A stretch of 63,952 bases of DNA from Candidatus Finniella inopinata (GTDB taxonomy: Bacteria > Pseudomonadota > Alphaproteobacteria > Paracaedibacterales > CAITNM01). How positions within the stretch are numbered: the first letter of the stretch is position 1; each line of letters begins with the position of its first letter. The notes under the pieces were generated by a model that searched no databases, was not told the origin of the DNA, and was given only the letters and a program-made list of their open reading frames with translations. Location: contig CALPGA020000007.1 in the NCBI GenBank assembly GCA_943322985.2, positions 1 through 63,952 on the forward strand, read 5' to 3'. The translations under genes and the position numbers were made by a program. Of this stretch, positions 1 to 7,240 are shown one piece after another.

Positions 1-147
1 GTTCGCTTTTGGGGAGCGGCGGATCAGGTCTAAAAATGAAGTCATTATCAAACGATATACTTGAATTTCTTATGTCAAACTTACCATATCCCTAAATCTC
101 CTTCACCCATTTATTAAACTTGCTTCAGGGGTTTTGCAGAGGGTTCT
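1..147 (-). mobile_element. Insertion sequence end, left copy (partial)
   Basis: These 147 bases are the exact reverse complement of 63805-63951. The copy begins at 147 with AGAACCCTCTGCAAAACCCC on the minus strand, which looks like an IS terminal repeat, and runs out of the window to the left. A minus-strand reading frame opens at 45 (MTSFLDLIRRSPKAN) and continues past the window edge; it is presumably the transposase start. The family cannot be assigned from 15 residues. The inner boundary at 147 is sharp: the next bases differ from the right copy. Confidence 0.8.
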
Positions 148-1327
148 AAAAACTATTTTTATATTTTGCTTAACATTAAAAATTTATGGAGCTGTTGGGG
201 ATGTTGGACACGAAGAGCGCATAATGATTCGTCACTGTCAGCAAGTCGTAGATAAAAAGCTATCGTTTGGTCATGATGCTCTTCGTGAAATGACAACTGA
301 TCAGGAGAATACTGGTTATCGAAGGGCTTTTCGTTATCTATTTCAGCGACTGACCCCTAGATATGACTTTGTTCATATACTGAGATCTCTTGTGAAATTC
401 GCAGGTTGGAGTAGAAGTGCAAGTGACGTAATGAGAGACGTAAGGATAGATGTTCCTGATTGCACTTTTGAAAGTCTGCTGAGGCATACTAATAGTGCGC
501 TTGGTGGTGAGCTTACTGATGCTTCACGTCGAAACCTAACTGTGGCAAAAGCACGCTTAATGCGTCTCAGTTTTGAATCTCGAATGACTGGTGATAGAAC
601 TATTGATGCATATAATGCAGCAGATCCTGCACAAGCACAACGACTAGAAATGTTCAACTTGTTAAACAGCGTTATGTCTGGAAGTGGCGTAAAAGTACGC
701 TTTATAGAAATGGCTCAATTAGTGTCTGATTGTGGGTATTCTTTTGTCGGCAATAGGGAAGAAGATTTAGTTTTTGCTAGAGATACTATTAATAAATACT
801 TTGAGATTACGCCAAGAGGTAAAAGACATTTTGACGAAATTGGATCACCAATAAGGTCACCAAACAGGACGCAAACTGTTGCAGATGCAGCAGCAATGAG
901 TAGTCTGGTAGCTCCTGTTCCATACGTAGTGAATAATGGAGAAAAACAAAGAGCACTAGGTACCTTGGATTCTATATTATCTCAATTGGATGGTGCTGGC
1001 GTTCACGCATCTCCAGTTATTTCTCTTCTTCTTCCTGCGGCTTCTGCTTCTGCTAATGGCAGTGGTGCTTCTAGTGCAGTTATGGTTTCAGGATCATCAG
1101 CTGCTGTTGCCGCAGATGATTTTGTAGAAGAAGATACCGAACGAGACGATGAAGTTACTAGACCATCCCAAAGAAGGCGTATTGAATTAACCCAGCAACA
1201 GAAAGAAAATATTGCAATGTACCTTAATGCAGGTTGGTCTTATAACAAAATAGCTGGAACAGTAGGTTGTTCTATCCATGAAGTTATAGCTGAAAACGAA
1301 ACTTTGCAGCAACAATACCGTTCATAG
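134..1327 (+). CDS. Secreted protein of unknown function with C-terminal helix-turn-helix; N-terminus fused to IS end
   Basis: I do not recognise the family. Residues 5-20 form a hydrophobic, signal-peptide-like stretch (VLKTIFIFCLTLKIYGA). The middle (about 40-260) is helical and unlike anything I know. Residues 290-330 are Ser/Ala-rich, then comes an acidic run, a basic cluster (RPSQRRR, about 345-352) and a terminal homeodomain-like helix-turn-helix (QQKENIAMYLNAGWSYNKIA, then GCS) like that of resolvases and transposase N-termini. The only start that includes the hydrophobic segment is a TTG at 134, which lies inside the IS end (1-147); the next ATG (222) would remove it. The IS has therefore probably replaced the native start and promoter. 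Whether the gene is still expressed cannot be told. A signal peptide together with a DNA-binding fold suggests either a misread membrane anchor or a protein exported to act on host DNA. Confidence 0.6.
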   Translation: MQRVLKTIFIFCLTLKIYGAVGDVGHEERIMIRHCQQVVDKKLSFGHDALREMTTDQENTGYRRAFRYLFQRLTPRYDFVHILRSLVKFAGWSRSASDVMRDVRIDVPDCTFESLLRHTNSALGGELTDASRRNLTVAKARLMRLSFESRMTGDRTIDAYNAADPAQAQRLEMFNLLNSVMSGSGVKVRFIEMAQLVSDCGYSFVGNREEDLVFARDTINKYFEITPRGKRHFDEIGSPIRSPNRTQTVADAAAMSSLVAPVPYVVNNGEKQRALGTLDSILSQLDGAGVHASPVISLLLPAASASANGSGASSAVMVSGSSAAVAADDFVEEDTERDDEVTRPSQRRRIELTQQQKENIAMYLNAGWSYNKIAGTVGCSIHEVIAENETLQQQYRS

Positions 1328-1432
1328 TTCTTCTGTAAAATGGCATAGGGTAAAATCAATGCCATAAAAAGCTTGCATAACGTTTAGCGATTTGGTAATT
1401 ATAACAGTAATTAGATATGTGAAAAATGAATC

Positions 1433-1603
1433 ATGGCAAAGAAAACAGCAACTCTAAATATTAAGCTTCTAAGCTCAGCGGATACAGGTTTCTTTTATGT
1501 TACGAAAAAGAACCCACGCAAGAAGCCTGAAAAGCTAGAACTTAAAAAGTATGACCCAGTTGTACGTAAGCACGTAGTATTCCGTGAAGCAAAAATAAAA
1601 TAA
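1433..1603 (+). CDS. rpmG: 50S ribosomal protein L33
   Basis: This 56-residue protein is a component of the large ribosomal subunit near the E site. It begins [19 protein letters not shown] and carries the L33 hallmarks FYVTKKNPR and the [15 protein letters not shown] tail. The length fits the usual 52-56 residues. It lacks the CxxC pairs of the zinc-binding form, so it is the C-minus type common in Proteobacteria. The stop lies 5 bp before the downstream protease start, so the two are probably cotranscribed. A weak inverted repeat (1341-1346 with 1359-1364) separates it from the upstream gene. Confidence 0.93.
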   Translation: MAKKTATLNIKLLSSADTGFFYVTKKNPRKKPEKLELKKYDPVVRKHVVFREAKIK

Positions 1604-1608
1604 ATTTC

Positions 1609-3078
1609 ATGAAATTTATTGCTCCTGTTTTAGGGCTGGTGAAATATGCTTTCATCAGCCTAATTTTTTTTAGTAATGTATTTTCCAGTACTGACCCAAA
1701 GCTTTTAGCTAAGCTTCAGCCATATGTTGTCAGCATAAAATCACGCAGTATTGTTGCAGCATATGGTGATGTTTCACCCACGGCTGGGACAGGCTTTATT
1801 GTTGATGCTAAAAATGGCTATATTTTTTCAAACGCTCATGTAGCAGCCGGAAACAAAGTAATTGCTGAATACCTAGCAACGCTTTCTTCTGGTAAAGAAA
1901 TTCCTTTGAAACTTATCTACAGTGATCCCACAGCTGACATAGCTGTCTTTCAAGGTGATTTAAAAGATATGGGGCTCACAGAGGATTTATCACTTAGTAG
2001 TGATTCAATTCAAACAGGCACAAATGTATTAATTATTGGAAAAAATGAAAATCGCCATTTTTCAACACAAACAGGTGTAGTCGCAAACCCTAATGAAATA
2101 GAAGGACATCTTCCTCAGCATGCAATGCGTATTAGTTTAAATATGCAAGGTGGGGGAAGTGGCTCCATGGTTTACGACGTTGCTTCTGGTAAGGTTATTG
2201 GAATAATTTTTGCGTCAAATATGGCAACCAGTGCTTTTGCGCTTCCTATAGCTTATGGAGTAGAGATACTAGAATCTCTTAAAGCCGGCAAAGAACCAAA
2301 GCGCTTTTCCCTGGGGGCAATTTTTACGTATTCATCTTTGGGTGATTTAGTAAAATATTACAGTTTTTCAGAAGACAGTGCCGTTGAATATGCAAAAAAA
2401 TACCCAGAAGCGTTTCATCGCGCATTAAAGGTGCACAGCATTATGCCAGATAGTCCTGCCGAAGGTGTGTTAGAAGCAGGAGATTGCATTCTTGAAATTG
2501 ATGGGCAAGAAATTGGTCCAAATTTATACAAGCTAGATAAAATTATTAATGAAATTGGAGTCGCTAATAAAAAAGTCAAACTTTCAATTGTTCGTTATGG
2601 CAAAAAAATGAAATTATCTATAGCGCCTTACAATATGAACGATCGTCAAGTTAAGCGTATGGTTGTGTTCGGTGGAGCGACATTTTTTGAAGCAGATGAT
2701 GTTATGATCCGTCGTTCTGGCCTAAAGGGTAAAAACCGAGTGCTTATAACCAATGCACGTTTGGGAAGTGGTTTCATTGAAAAACTTCCTATGTTCCCTG
2801 GGTCTAATCATGCACTGATCTGTGTTGAAAAATTGGGGAATCATGACATTTTCACCCTTAATGACGTGATTAAAGCGATTCCTTCGCTAATTAAAAGTGG
2901 TCACTTTACAATTGCTTTTAGGAACTACGGTATTAAAATTGGCTACGATGAAAAAATTATTTTCAACCAAGGACGTTTACTAGAAGAAATCAATGTTTTC
3001 GAGCAAGATGGCGGTGCAGAAGAGTTTTATTTTGATAATAAGACTCATGCTTGGGCAGTTAATCGTTTGGCCGGATAA
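1609..3078 (+). CDS. Secreted trypsin-like serine protease with PDZ domain (DegP/HtrA-like)
   Basis: A 489-residue HtrA-type protease, predicted periplasmic. Residues 1-27 are a signal peptide. The trypsin fold follows with the catalytic triad visible: His77 in SNAHVAA, Asp110 in DPTADIAV, and Ser184 in GGGSGS, which sits in place of the usual GNSGG. A PDZ domain spans roughly 270-345 (HSIMPDSPAEGVLEAGD, then ILEIDGQEI). The C-terminal 130 residues do not form an obvious second standard PDZ and recall the extended PDZ-like tails of Deg7/Nma111-type proteins. Expected role: degradation or refolding of envelope proteins. It starts 5 bp after rpmG and overlaps convergent rsmD by 20 bp. The altered serine loop is worth checking, but the Ser and oxyanion glycines are kept. 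Confidence 0.85.
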   Translation: MKFIAPVLGLVKYAFISLIFFSNVFSSTDPKLLAKLQPYVVSIKSRSIVAAYGDVSPTAGTGFIVDAKNGYIFSNAHVAAGNKVIAEYLATLSSGKEIPLKLIYSDPTADIAVFQGDLKDMGLTEDLSLSSDSIQTGTNVLIIGKNENRHFSTQTGVVANPNEIEGHLPQHAMRISLNMQGGGSGSMVYDVASGKVIGIIFASNMATSAFALPIAYGVEILESLKAGKEPKRFSLGAIFTYSSLGDLVKYYSFSEDSAVEYAKKYPEAFHRALKVHSIMPDSPAEGVLEAGDCILEIDGQEIGPNLYKLDKIINEIGVANKKVKLSIVRYGKKMKLSIAPYNMNDRQVKRMVVFGGATFFEADDVMIRRSGLKGKNRVLITNARLGSGFIEKLPMFPGSNHALICVEKLGNHDIFTLNDVIKAIPSLIKSGHFTIAFRNYGIKIGYDEKIIFNQGRLLEEINVFEQDGGAEEFYFDNKTHAWAVNRLAG

Positions 3079-3610
3079 GCTGTAAAATCGTAATTTGGCA
3101 TTTGCCGTAAACTCGTGGTTCTTGTGCAGTAAAGCCTTTGTGATTGATAATTGTCGCGCCTTTCCGTTGTTCAACAACTATAATTCCATTTTCAGATATA
3201 AGTTTTTTTTCTAGTAAGCAATCAATTGCCTTAAGTTCTAGGCCCATATCATAAGGTGGGTCTAGAAAAACCAAATCAATGGGGTCTGTCTTGAGTTGAA
3301 AAATATCATTAGTTATTGAAATATCTGCACGATTAGCTTTTGTACCTAAAACATTCTCTTTAAGCACTTGCTGAGCTAAAAGATTATTTTCACAAAAAAC
3401 AACTGATTTAGCTCCACGAGACAGCGCCTCTAAACCTAAAGCACCTGAGCCAGCGAATGCGTCAAGAACGCGTAGCTCAGTAAAATTCAGCATGTTTGTG
3501 AGTATGTTGAAAACGGCTTGACGTAGCCTATCAGATGAAGGGCGAGAAACAGATTCTGGAGGTAACTTTAAATGCTTACCCTTGAACAGGCCTGCACAAA
3601 TACGTAGCAT
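3059..3610 (-). CDS. rsmD: 16S rRNA (guanine966-N2)-methyltransferase RsmD
   Basis: SAM-dependent methyltransferase that modifies G966 of 16S rRNA in the 30S subunit. 183 residues, typical for the family. Visible motifs are the N-terminal RICAGLFKGKHLKLP, RPSSDRLRQAVFNIL, the SAM-binding loop DAFAGSGALGLEALSRGA (about 50-67) and the catalytic LVFLDPPYD (NPPF/DPPY type, about 112-120). The start codon overlaps the stop of the upstream fis-like gene (TAATG), so the two are translationally coupled in a dusB-fis-rsmD operon. Confidence 0.93.
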   Translation of the reverse strand: MLRICAGLFKGKHLKLPPESVSRPSSDRLRQAVFNILTNMLNFTELRVLDAFAGSGALGLEALSRGAKSVVFCENNLLAQQVLKENVLGTKANRADISITNDIFQLKTDPIDLVFLDPPYDMGLELKAIDCLLEKKLISENGIIVVEQRKGATIINHKGFTAQEPRVYGKCQITILQLIRPND

Positions 3611-3837
3611 TACAAACCATGTTCACTAATTTTTTTGTGAAGGGTGTTGCGGTTAATCCCAAGAACTCTGGCTGCTTTTGCTTTATTACCTTTTACGGCA
3701 TGAAGAGTTTGTTCTAGAAGGGGACGTTCTACTTCCTGAAGTACAGTATTATAAAGGCTTGAATCGGTAATATTGTCACCTTGAGTTGTAAAATACTCTT
3801 TCACCATTTTTTCAATAACTGCTGCAATTCCGGTCAT
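3610..3837 (-). CDS. fis: Stand-alone Fis/NtrC-type helix-turn-helix protein
   Basis: A 75-residue protein consisting almost only of an HTH_8 (Fis) domain. From memory it lines up well with E. coli Fis: LYNTVLQEVERPLLEQ against LYELVLAEVEQPLLDM, then GNKAKAARVLGINRNTLHKK, the recognition helix region. It should dimerise and bend DNA, or act as a nucleoid-associated regulator. It has no receiver or AAA+ domain, so it cannot be NtrC itself. It starts 4 bp after the dusB stop and overlaps rsmD by one base. The same dusB-fis order is known in E. coli, whereas other alphaproteobacteria carry dusB(nifR3)-ntrB-ntrC, whose NtrC ends in a closely similar HTH. The gene may be a free-standing descendant of that NtrC C-terminus. 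Confidence 0.85.
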   Translation of the reverse strand: MTGIAAVIEKMVKEYFTTQGDNITDSSLYNTVLQEVERPLLEQTLHAVKGNKAKAARVLGINRNTLHKKISEHGL

Positions 3838-3841
3838 AATT

Positions 3842-4825
3842 TTATATTAATTCTGTTTGTTGGTTGTAAAAATTTCGAACGAGATCACGCATCTGTAAGG
3901 GGCACTCAGTTTGGTTAACGTGCACCCTATATTCGGCGGAATCTTTAAGTCCCTTACTGTACCACCCCAGATGTTTGCGAGCAATCTTGACACCGCCTTC
4001 AACACCATATAGGTGTAAAATATCTTCAAAGTGTCCAAGAATAATTTCTAGCTGCTCTTCAAGTGATGGATCTTTAGGAGTAGCTCCGGTTGTTAAGTAA
4101 TCGTGTGCTTGTTTTATAAACCAAGGGCGGCCATATGCACCGCGACCAATCATTACTCCATCTGCTCCGCTTTGTTCTAATAAATTTTTAGCATCTTCAA
4201 CGGTGACAACATCACCATTGCCTATAACAGGAAGGTTTATGGCTTCTTTTACCGAGCGTATAAATTTCCAGTCGGACCTTCCATTATATAGCTGACAACG
4301 TGTACGGCCATGAACCGTAATCATTTGAATACCTAAATCTTCAGCTATTTTAGCTAGCTTTGGAGCATTGCGACTATTATCATCCCAACCTGTACGCATT
4401 TTAAGGGTTACAGGGACCTTTACTGCTTTTACTGTTGCTTCAATAATTTTTGCAGCTAAAGATTCATTGCGCATTAAGGCTGATCCAGCGTGCCCATTAA
4501 CAACTTTTTTCACAGGGCAGCCCATGTTAATATCTATAATTTTAGCGCCCAAGTCTTCGTTTAATTTTGCTGCTTCGGCCATAACTTCAGGTTCGCAACC
4601 TGCCAGTTGAACTACCATAGGCTCTTCACCATGAGCTTGAATCATGCGCATGCTTGCGCGTGTTTGGCGAATCATTGCCTGGCTAGCAATCATTTCTGAA
4701 ATAACGAGTCCGGCACCCATTCGTTTTACAAGACTTCTGAATGCCATATCACTAACACCCGTCATGGGTGCTAGGAATACGTTCATATCAAGGCTAATGG
4801 AGCCAATGTTAATTGTAGGGTGCAT
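3842..4825 (-). CDS. dusB: tRNA-dihydrouridine synthase B
   Basis: FMN-dependent reductase that makes dihydrouridine in the D-loop of tRNA. 327 residues, the normal length. Visible: the N-terminal LAPMTGVSDMAFR (FMN-binding), the catalytic-cysteine motif INMGCPVKKV (about residue 100), KMRTGWDD, HGRTRCQLY and the phosphate-binding GNGDVVTVEDA and GADGVMIGRGAYGRPW. It is the first gene of a dusB-fis-rsmD run (4 bp gap, then 1 bp overlap). In other alphaproteobacteria this gene is called nifR3 and precedes ntrBC. Confidence 0.95.
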   Translation of the reverse strand: MHPTINIGSISLDMNVFLAPMTGVSDMAFRSLVKRMGAGLVISEMIASQAMIRQTRASMRMIQAHGEEPMVVQLAGCEPEVMAEAAKLNEDLGAKIIDINMGCPVKKVVNGHAGSALMRNESLAAKIIEATVKAVKVPVTLKMRTGWDDNSRNAPKLAKIAEDLGIQMITVHGRTRCQLYNGRSDWKFIRSVKEAINLPVIGNGDVVTVEDAKNLLEQSGADGVMIGRGAYGRPWFIKQAHDYLTTGATPKDPSLEEQLEIILGHFEDILHLYGVEGGVKIARKHLGWYSKGLKDSAEYRVHVNQTECPLQMRDLVRNFYNQQTELI

Positions 4826-4874
4826 GTTTTATAAGCTACGGCAAAAGTGCTTAAAAAACAAGCAAAATGGCAAG

Positions 4875-5435
4875 TTATTTTTTATTTGCAGAACTTTCGT
4901 CATTATTTAGTTCTGGATTCTCTGCAGTCTTTTGCTTTTCAGTCTTCTTTACTTCTTGGTAAGGAGTTGTGAAAAGGAAGCCAGATAGGCCGCCAATGAT
5001 ACCACCGCCTATTACATCGCCCCAATAGTGACGACGTGCATGTACGCGAGTATAACCAACGTAAGAAGCTGCGCCTATGGATGGTACTCCATAAGCTGCA
5101 CCGTAGCGCATTCCCAGGAAAGATGCTCCGCTAAATGCTAAGCTTGTGTGTCCAGACGGAAATGAATACTTTCCACCTTTTGGTCTTTTTTTGTTAAAAG
5201 CAAGCTTTAATCCCCAAGTTGCTGCAGTTGAAGCGGCAACGCTGTAAAAAAGTTGTTTCATACCTTCTGTGTCGTCTTTACCAAAAGCAATCAAAAGAGA
5301 TGTAACAGGAATGGTTATTTGAATAACATCTCCTGCTGTTTCAGTTTTACTGCGTTTTCTTGCTTCAAGAGAGGAAAGGCTGATTAAACTTATGATTAAA
5401 CATATGAGGATTGGCTTGAATTTATGTAAAAACAT
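4875..5435 (-). CDS. PAP2-family membrane phosphatase
   Basis: About 186 residues from the ATG at 5435; a longer frame needs a TTG at 5483 and puts extra residues before the signal or anchor sequence. The three PAP2 motifs are present: K-x6-RP (KLAFNKKRP), the central PSGHTS, and RVHARRHYWGDVIGG (SR-x5-H-x3-D type). An N-terminal hydrophobic segment and further hydrophobic stretches put it in the inner membrane with the active site on the periplasmic side. Substrates of the family include undecaprenyl pyrophosphate, phosphatidylglycerophosphate and lipid A phosphates; the sequence does not decide between them. The C-terminus is a charged tail (KKTEKQK). It appears monocistronic. Confidence 0.85.
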   Translation of the reverse strand: MFLHKFKPILICLIISLISLSSLEARKRSKTETAGDVIQITIPVTSLLIAFGKDDTEGMKQLFYSVAASTAATWGLKLAFNKKRPKGGKYSFPSGHTSLAFSGASFLGMRYGAAYGVPSIGAASYVGYTRVHARRHYWGDVIGGGIIGGLSGFLFTTPYQEVKKTEKQKTAENPELNNDESSANKK

Positions 5436-5696
5436 CTGACTAATAAATAAAAATAATTTTTTGAATATATCAAAACATATCAAAAACTGAAACTAAAAAA
5501 TGATTAATCCTACGTAATTTAATTTTTTTTCAAAAAGTATTTGCAGTTCAGTTAAATCCAAAATTGCTCACAAATTTAAGATTTTATCTGTTATTGTGCA
5601 ATCTGTGTTTAGAAATTGTGATAGCAATGGTTTTTAAAACGTTTATTTTAATAAAATTTTAACTATTTCTTTTCTAAATTAAAGTTATAACCCCTA

Positions 5697-6461
5697 ATGA
5701 AATCTAAAATTATGCGAAATGATATATCAGATAGTGAATGGAAAGCTCGGTTGGAACTAACGGCAGCGTATCATTTGGCTGGAATGTATGGTTGGACAGA
5801 TTTAATATATACGCATTTTACTGCACGGGTGCCTGAACAACCAGGATGTTTTTTGATTAATCCTTTTGGTTTACATTTTCATGAAGTTACGCCAACCAAC
5901 TTAATTAAGGTTAGCTTCGACGGGGAAATATTAAGCGATACCATTCACGAGATTAACCCAGCAGGTTCAGTTATTCATGGTGCTACTCATGCTGCAAGAC
6001 CAGACATTGGTTGTGTGTTGCACTTGCATACAATTAACGGTGTTGCTGTTAGCTCTGTAAAAGAAGGACTTTTACCAATTTCTCAGCATGCTTTACACTT
6101 ATTTGGTGAGGTTGCATATCACGATTATGAAGGTATCGCGATGCGTGAAGATGAAAAAGTTACCATTGTTCGTGACCTAGGCGAAAAAAAAGTAATGCTT
6201 TTACGTAATCACGGCTCTTTGACCGTTGGAACGACTATTCCTGAAGCCTTTATGCTAATGTACATGCTAGAAAAAGCAGCTGAAATTCAGGTCAGGACCT
6301 TAGCGCAAGGACTTCCAATATGTACTATTCCAACGGAAGTGTGTGTGAGAGCACATGAGCAAGCTCTTTCAAAACGTGAAGTTCATCTGAAATTAGAATG
6401 GATGGCGTTATTAAGGTTGCTTGATACGCCGTATGTGCGTCCATTACTTAATGCTGCATAA
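5697..6461 (+). CDS. Class II aldolase/adducin family protein
   Basis: 254 residues, single aldolase_II domain (about 15-205). The zinc-ligand motif is visible as HLHT (VLHLHTINGVAVSS), with the third histidine expected in LLRNHGSLTVG. Family members split or isomerise sugar phosphates such as fuculose-1-phosphate or ribulose-5-phosphate; this sub-group with N-terminal LELTAAYHLAGMYGWTDLIY is usually uncharacterised. No other sugar-catabolism gene lies beside it, so the substrate stays open. It stands alone, with 213 bp of AT-rich sequence upstream. Confidence 0.85.
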   Translation: MKSKIMRNDISDSEWKARLELTAAYHLAGMYGWTDLIYTHFTARVPEQPGCFLINPFGLHFHEVTPTNLIKVSFDGEILSDTIHEINPAGSVIHGATHAARPDIGCVLHLHTINGVAVSSVKEGLLPISQHALHLFGEVAYHDYEGIAMREDEKVTIVRDLGEKKVMLLRNHGSLTVGTTIPEAFMLMYMLEKAAEIQVRTLAQGLPICTIPTEVCVRAHEQALSKREVHLKLEWMALLRLLDTPYVRPLLNAA

Positions 6462-6544
6462 TCTTTATAATTAGTAATTTATTAACTTTTGAATGATAAG
6501 AATGGTAAGTGTGATGATATTTATTTAATTAAGAGGAGAAATAT

Positions 6545-6817
6545 ATGAAAAAAGTAACAATAGCTTTTGTAGCCGCAGTATTAATGAGTGTTTCATCTGT
6601 GGATGCAGCAGCTTCAGCAGCTAAGAAACCAGGAATGATGAGCAACATGATGAATTATGGAAGAAAAGCGATGGCAGGAGCTTCTCAAATGGGAGGTCAA
6701 GCAGTGGCAGGAGCAAAATCTATGATGGCTCCAAAAGCTCCAGCAGCCCCAGCGAAACCAGGAATGTTCAGCAAAATGGCTAATGCTGTAAAAGCAAAAA
6801 TGCCAGGCAAAAAATAG
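6545..6817 (+). CDS. Small secreted Ala/Lys/Met-rich protein (paralogue 1)
   Basis: A 90-residue protein that I do not recognise. It has a clean signal peptide (MKKVTIAFVAAVLMSVSSVDA, cut after about residue 22). The mature part is strongly basic and rich in Ala, Met, Gly and Pro, with two copies of a K-P-G-M-(M/F)-S-(N/K)-M motif (KPGMMSNMMN and KPGMFSKMAN) that suggests short amphipathic helices. A strong Shine-Dalgarno (AAGAGGAGA) lies 6-7 bp before the ATG, so it is probably well expressed. The next gene has nearly the same leader, so the pair looks like a duplication that has diverged outside the signal peptide. Possible roles are a host-directed peptide or a nucleic-acid- or membrane-binding protein; none is shown. 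Confidence 0.7.
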   Translation: MKKVTIAFVAAVLMSVSSVDAAASAAKKPGMMSNMMNYGRKAMAGASQMGGQAVAGAKSMMAPKAPAAPAKPGMFSKMANAVKAKMPGKK

Positions 6818-6846
6818 TAATTTTAACGTATTGAGTGGAGATTTAA

Positions 6847-7182
6847 ATGAAAAAAGTATTTTTAGCTTTTATGGCTGTAGCATTAATGAGCGTAGCAAGT
6901 GACGTATCTGCAAGGGGTGGGAAAAATAAAAAATCGGCTGCAAAACCAGCAGTAGCAACTCAAGCAAATCCTGCTGTTGCTGCTAATAAGCAGCAGCCAA
7001 AATATGCAAATCCTGCTGTTGCTGCTAATAAGCAGCAGCCAAAATATGCAAATCCTGCTGTTGCTGCTAATAAGCAGCAGCCAAAATATGCAAATAAAGC
7101 AGAAAAAAAAGCCGCAAAACAACAAAGAAGACAAGCTAGAAAACAGGCAGCTGCTGTTCAAACGCAAGCTGTAAAACACTAA
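6847..7182 (+). CDS. Small secreted basic protein with three perfect 14-residue repeats (paralogue 2)
   Basis: A 111-residue protein, no known family. Its signal peptide (MKKVFLAFMAVALMSVASDVSA) matches that of the gene 30 bp upstream. The mature protein is Lys/Ala/Gln-rich and holds three identical copies of NPAVAANKQQPKYA (residues 41-82), followed by a strongly basic helix (KKAAKQQRRQARKQAA) that could bind nucleic acid or lipid. The Shine-Dalgarno (GTGGAGA) is well placed. It ends just before a strong bidirectional terminator. Repeat identity at DNA level implies recent expansion or length polymorphism. Confidence 0.7.
   Translation: MKKVFLAFMAVALMSVASDVSARGGKNKKSAAKPAVATQANPAVAANKQQPKYANPAVAANKQQPKYANPAVAANKQQPKYANKAEKKAAKQQRRQARKQAAAVQTQAVKH
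6967..7092 (+). repeat. Three perfect 42-bp in-frame tandem repeats
   Basis: Units at 6967-7008, 7009-7050 and 7051-7092 are identical base for base and encode NPAVAANKQQPKYA. The unit is a multiple of three, so slippage would change length without breaking the frame. Confidence 0.95.
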
Positions 7183-7199
7183 CAATTTAAATTTCTTGC

Positions 7200-7240
7200 A
7201 AAACAGTCTTAGATTTAATTATCTAAGACTGTTTTATTTT
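7200..7240. terminator. Bidirectional intrinsic terminator
   Basis: A 15-bp perfect stem (7200-7214 with 7221-7235) with a 6-base loop is followed by a T-rich run and preceded by an A-rich one. It lies between two convergent ends: the 6847-7182 gene on the plus strand and ftsQ on the minus strand. Confidence 0.85.

Noticed and set aside
1341-1364. TGGCAT/ATGCCA hairpin as a terminator of the first gene
   Set aside because: Only a 6-bp stem with a 12-base loop, and no T-run on the plus strand.
3610-3837. The Fis-like gene as a truncated ntrC pseudogene
   Set aside because: It has its own ATG, a complete Fis-length fold and tight coupling to dusB and rsmD, so it reads as an intact gene.
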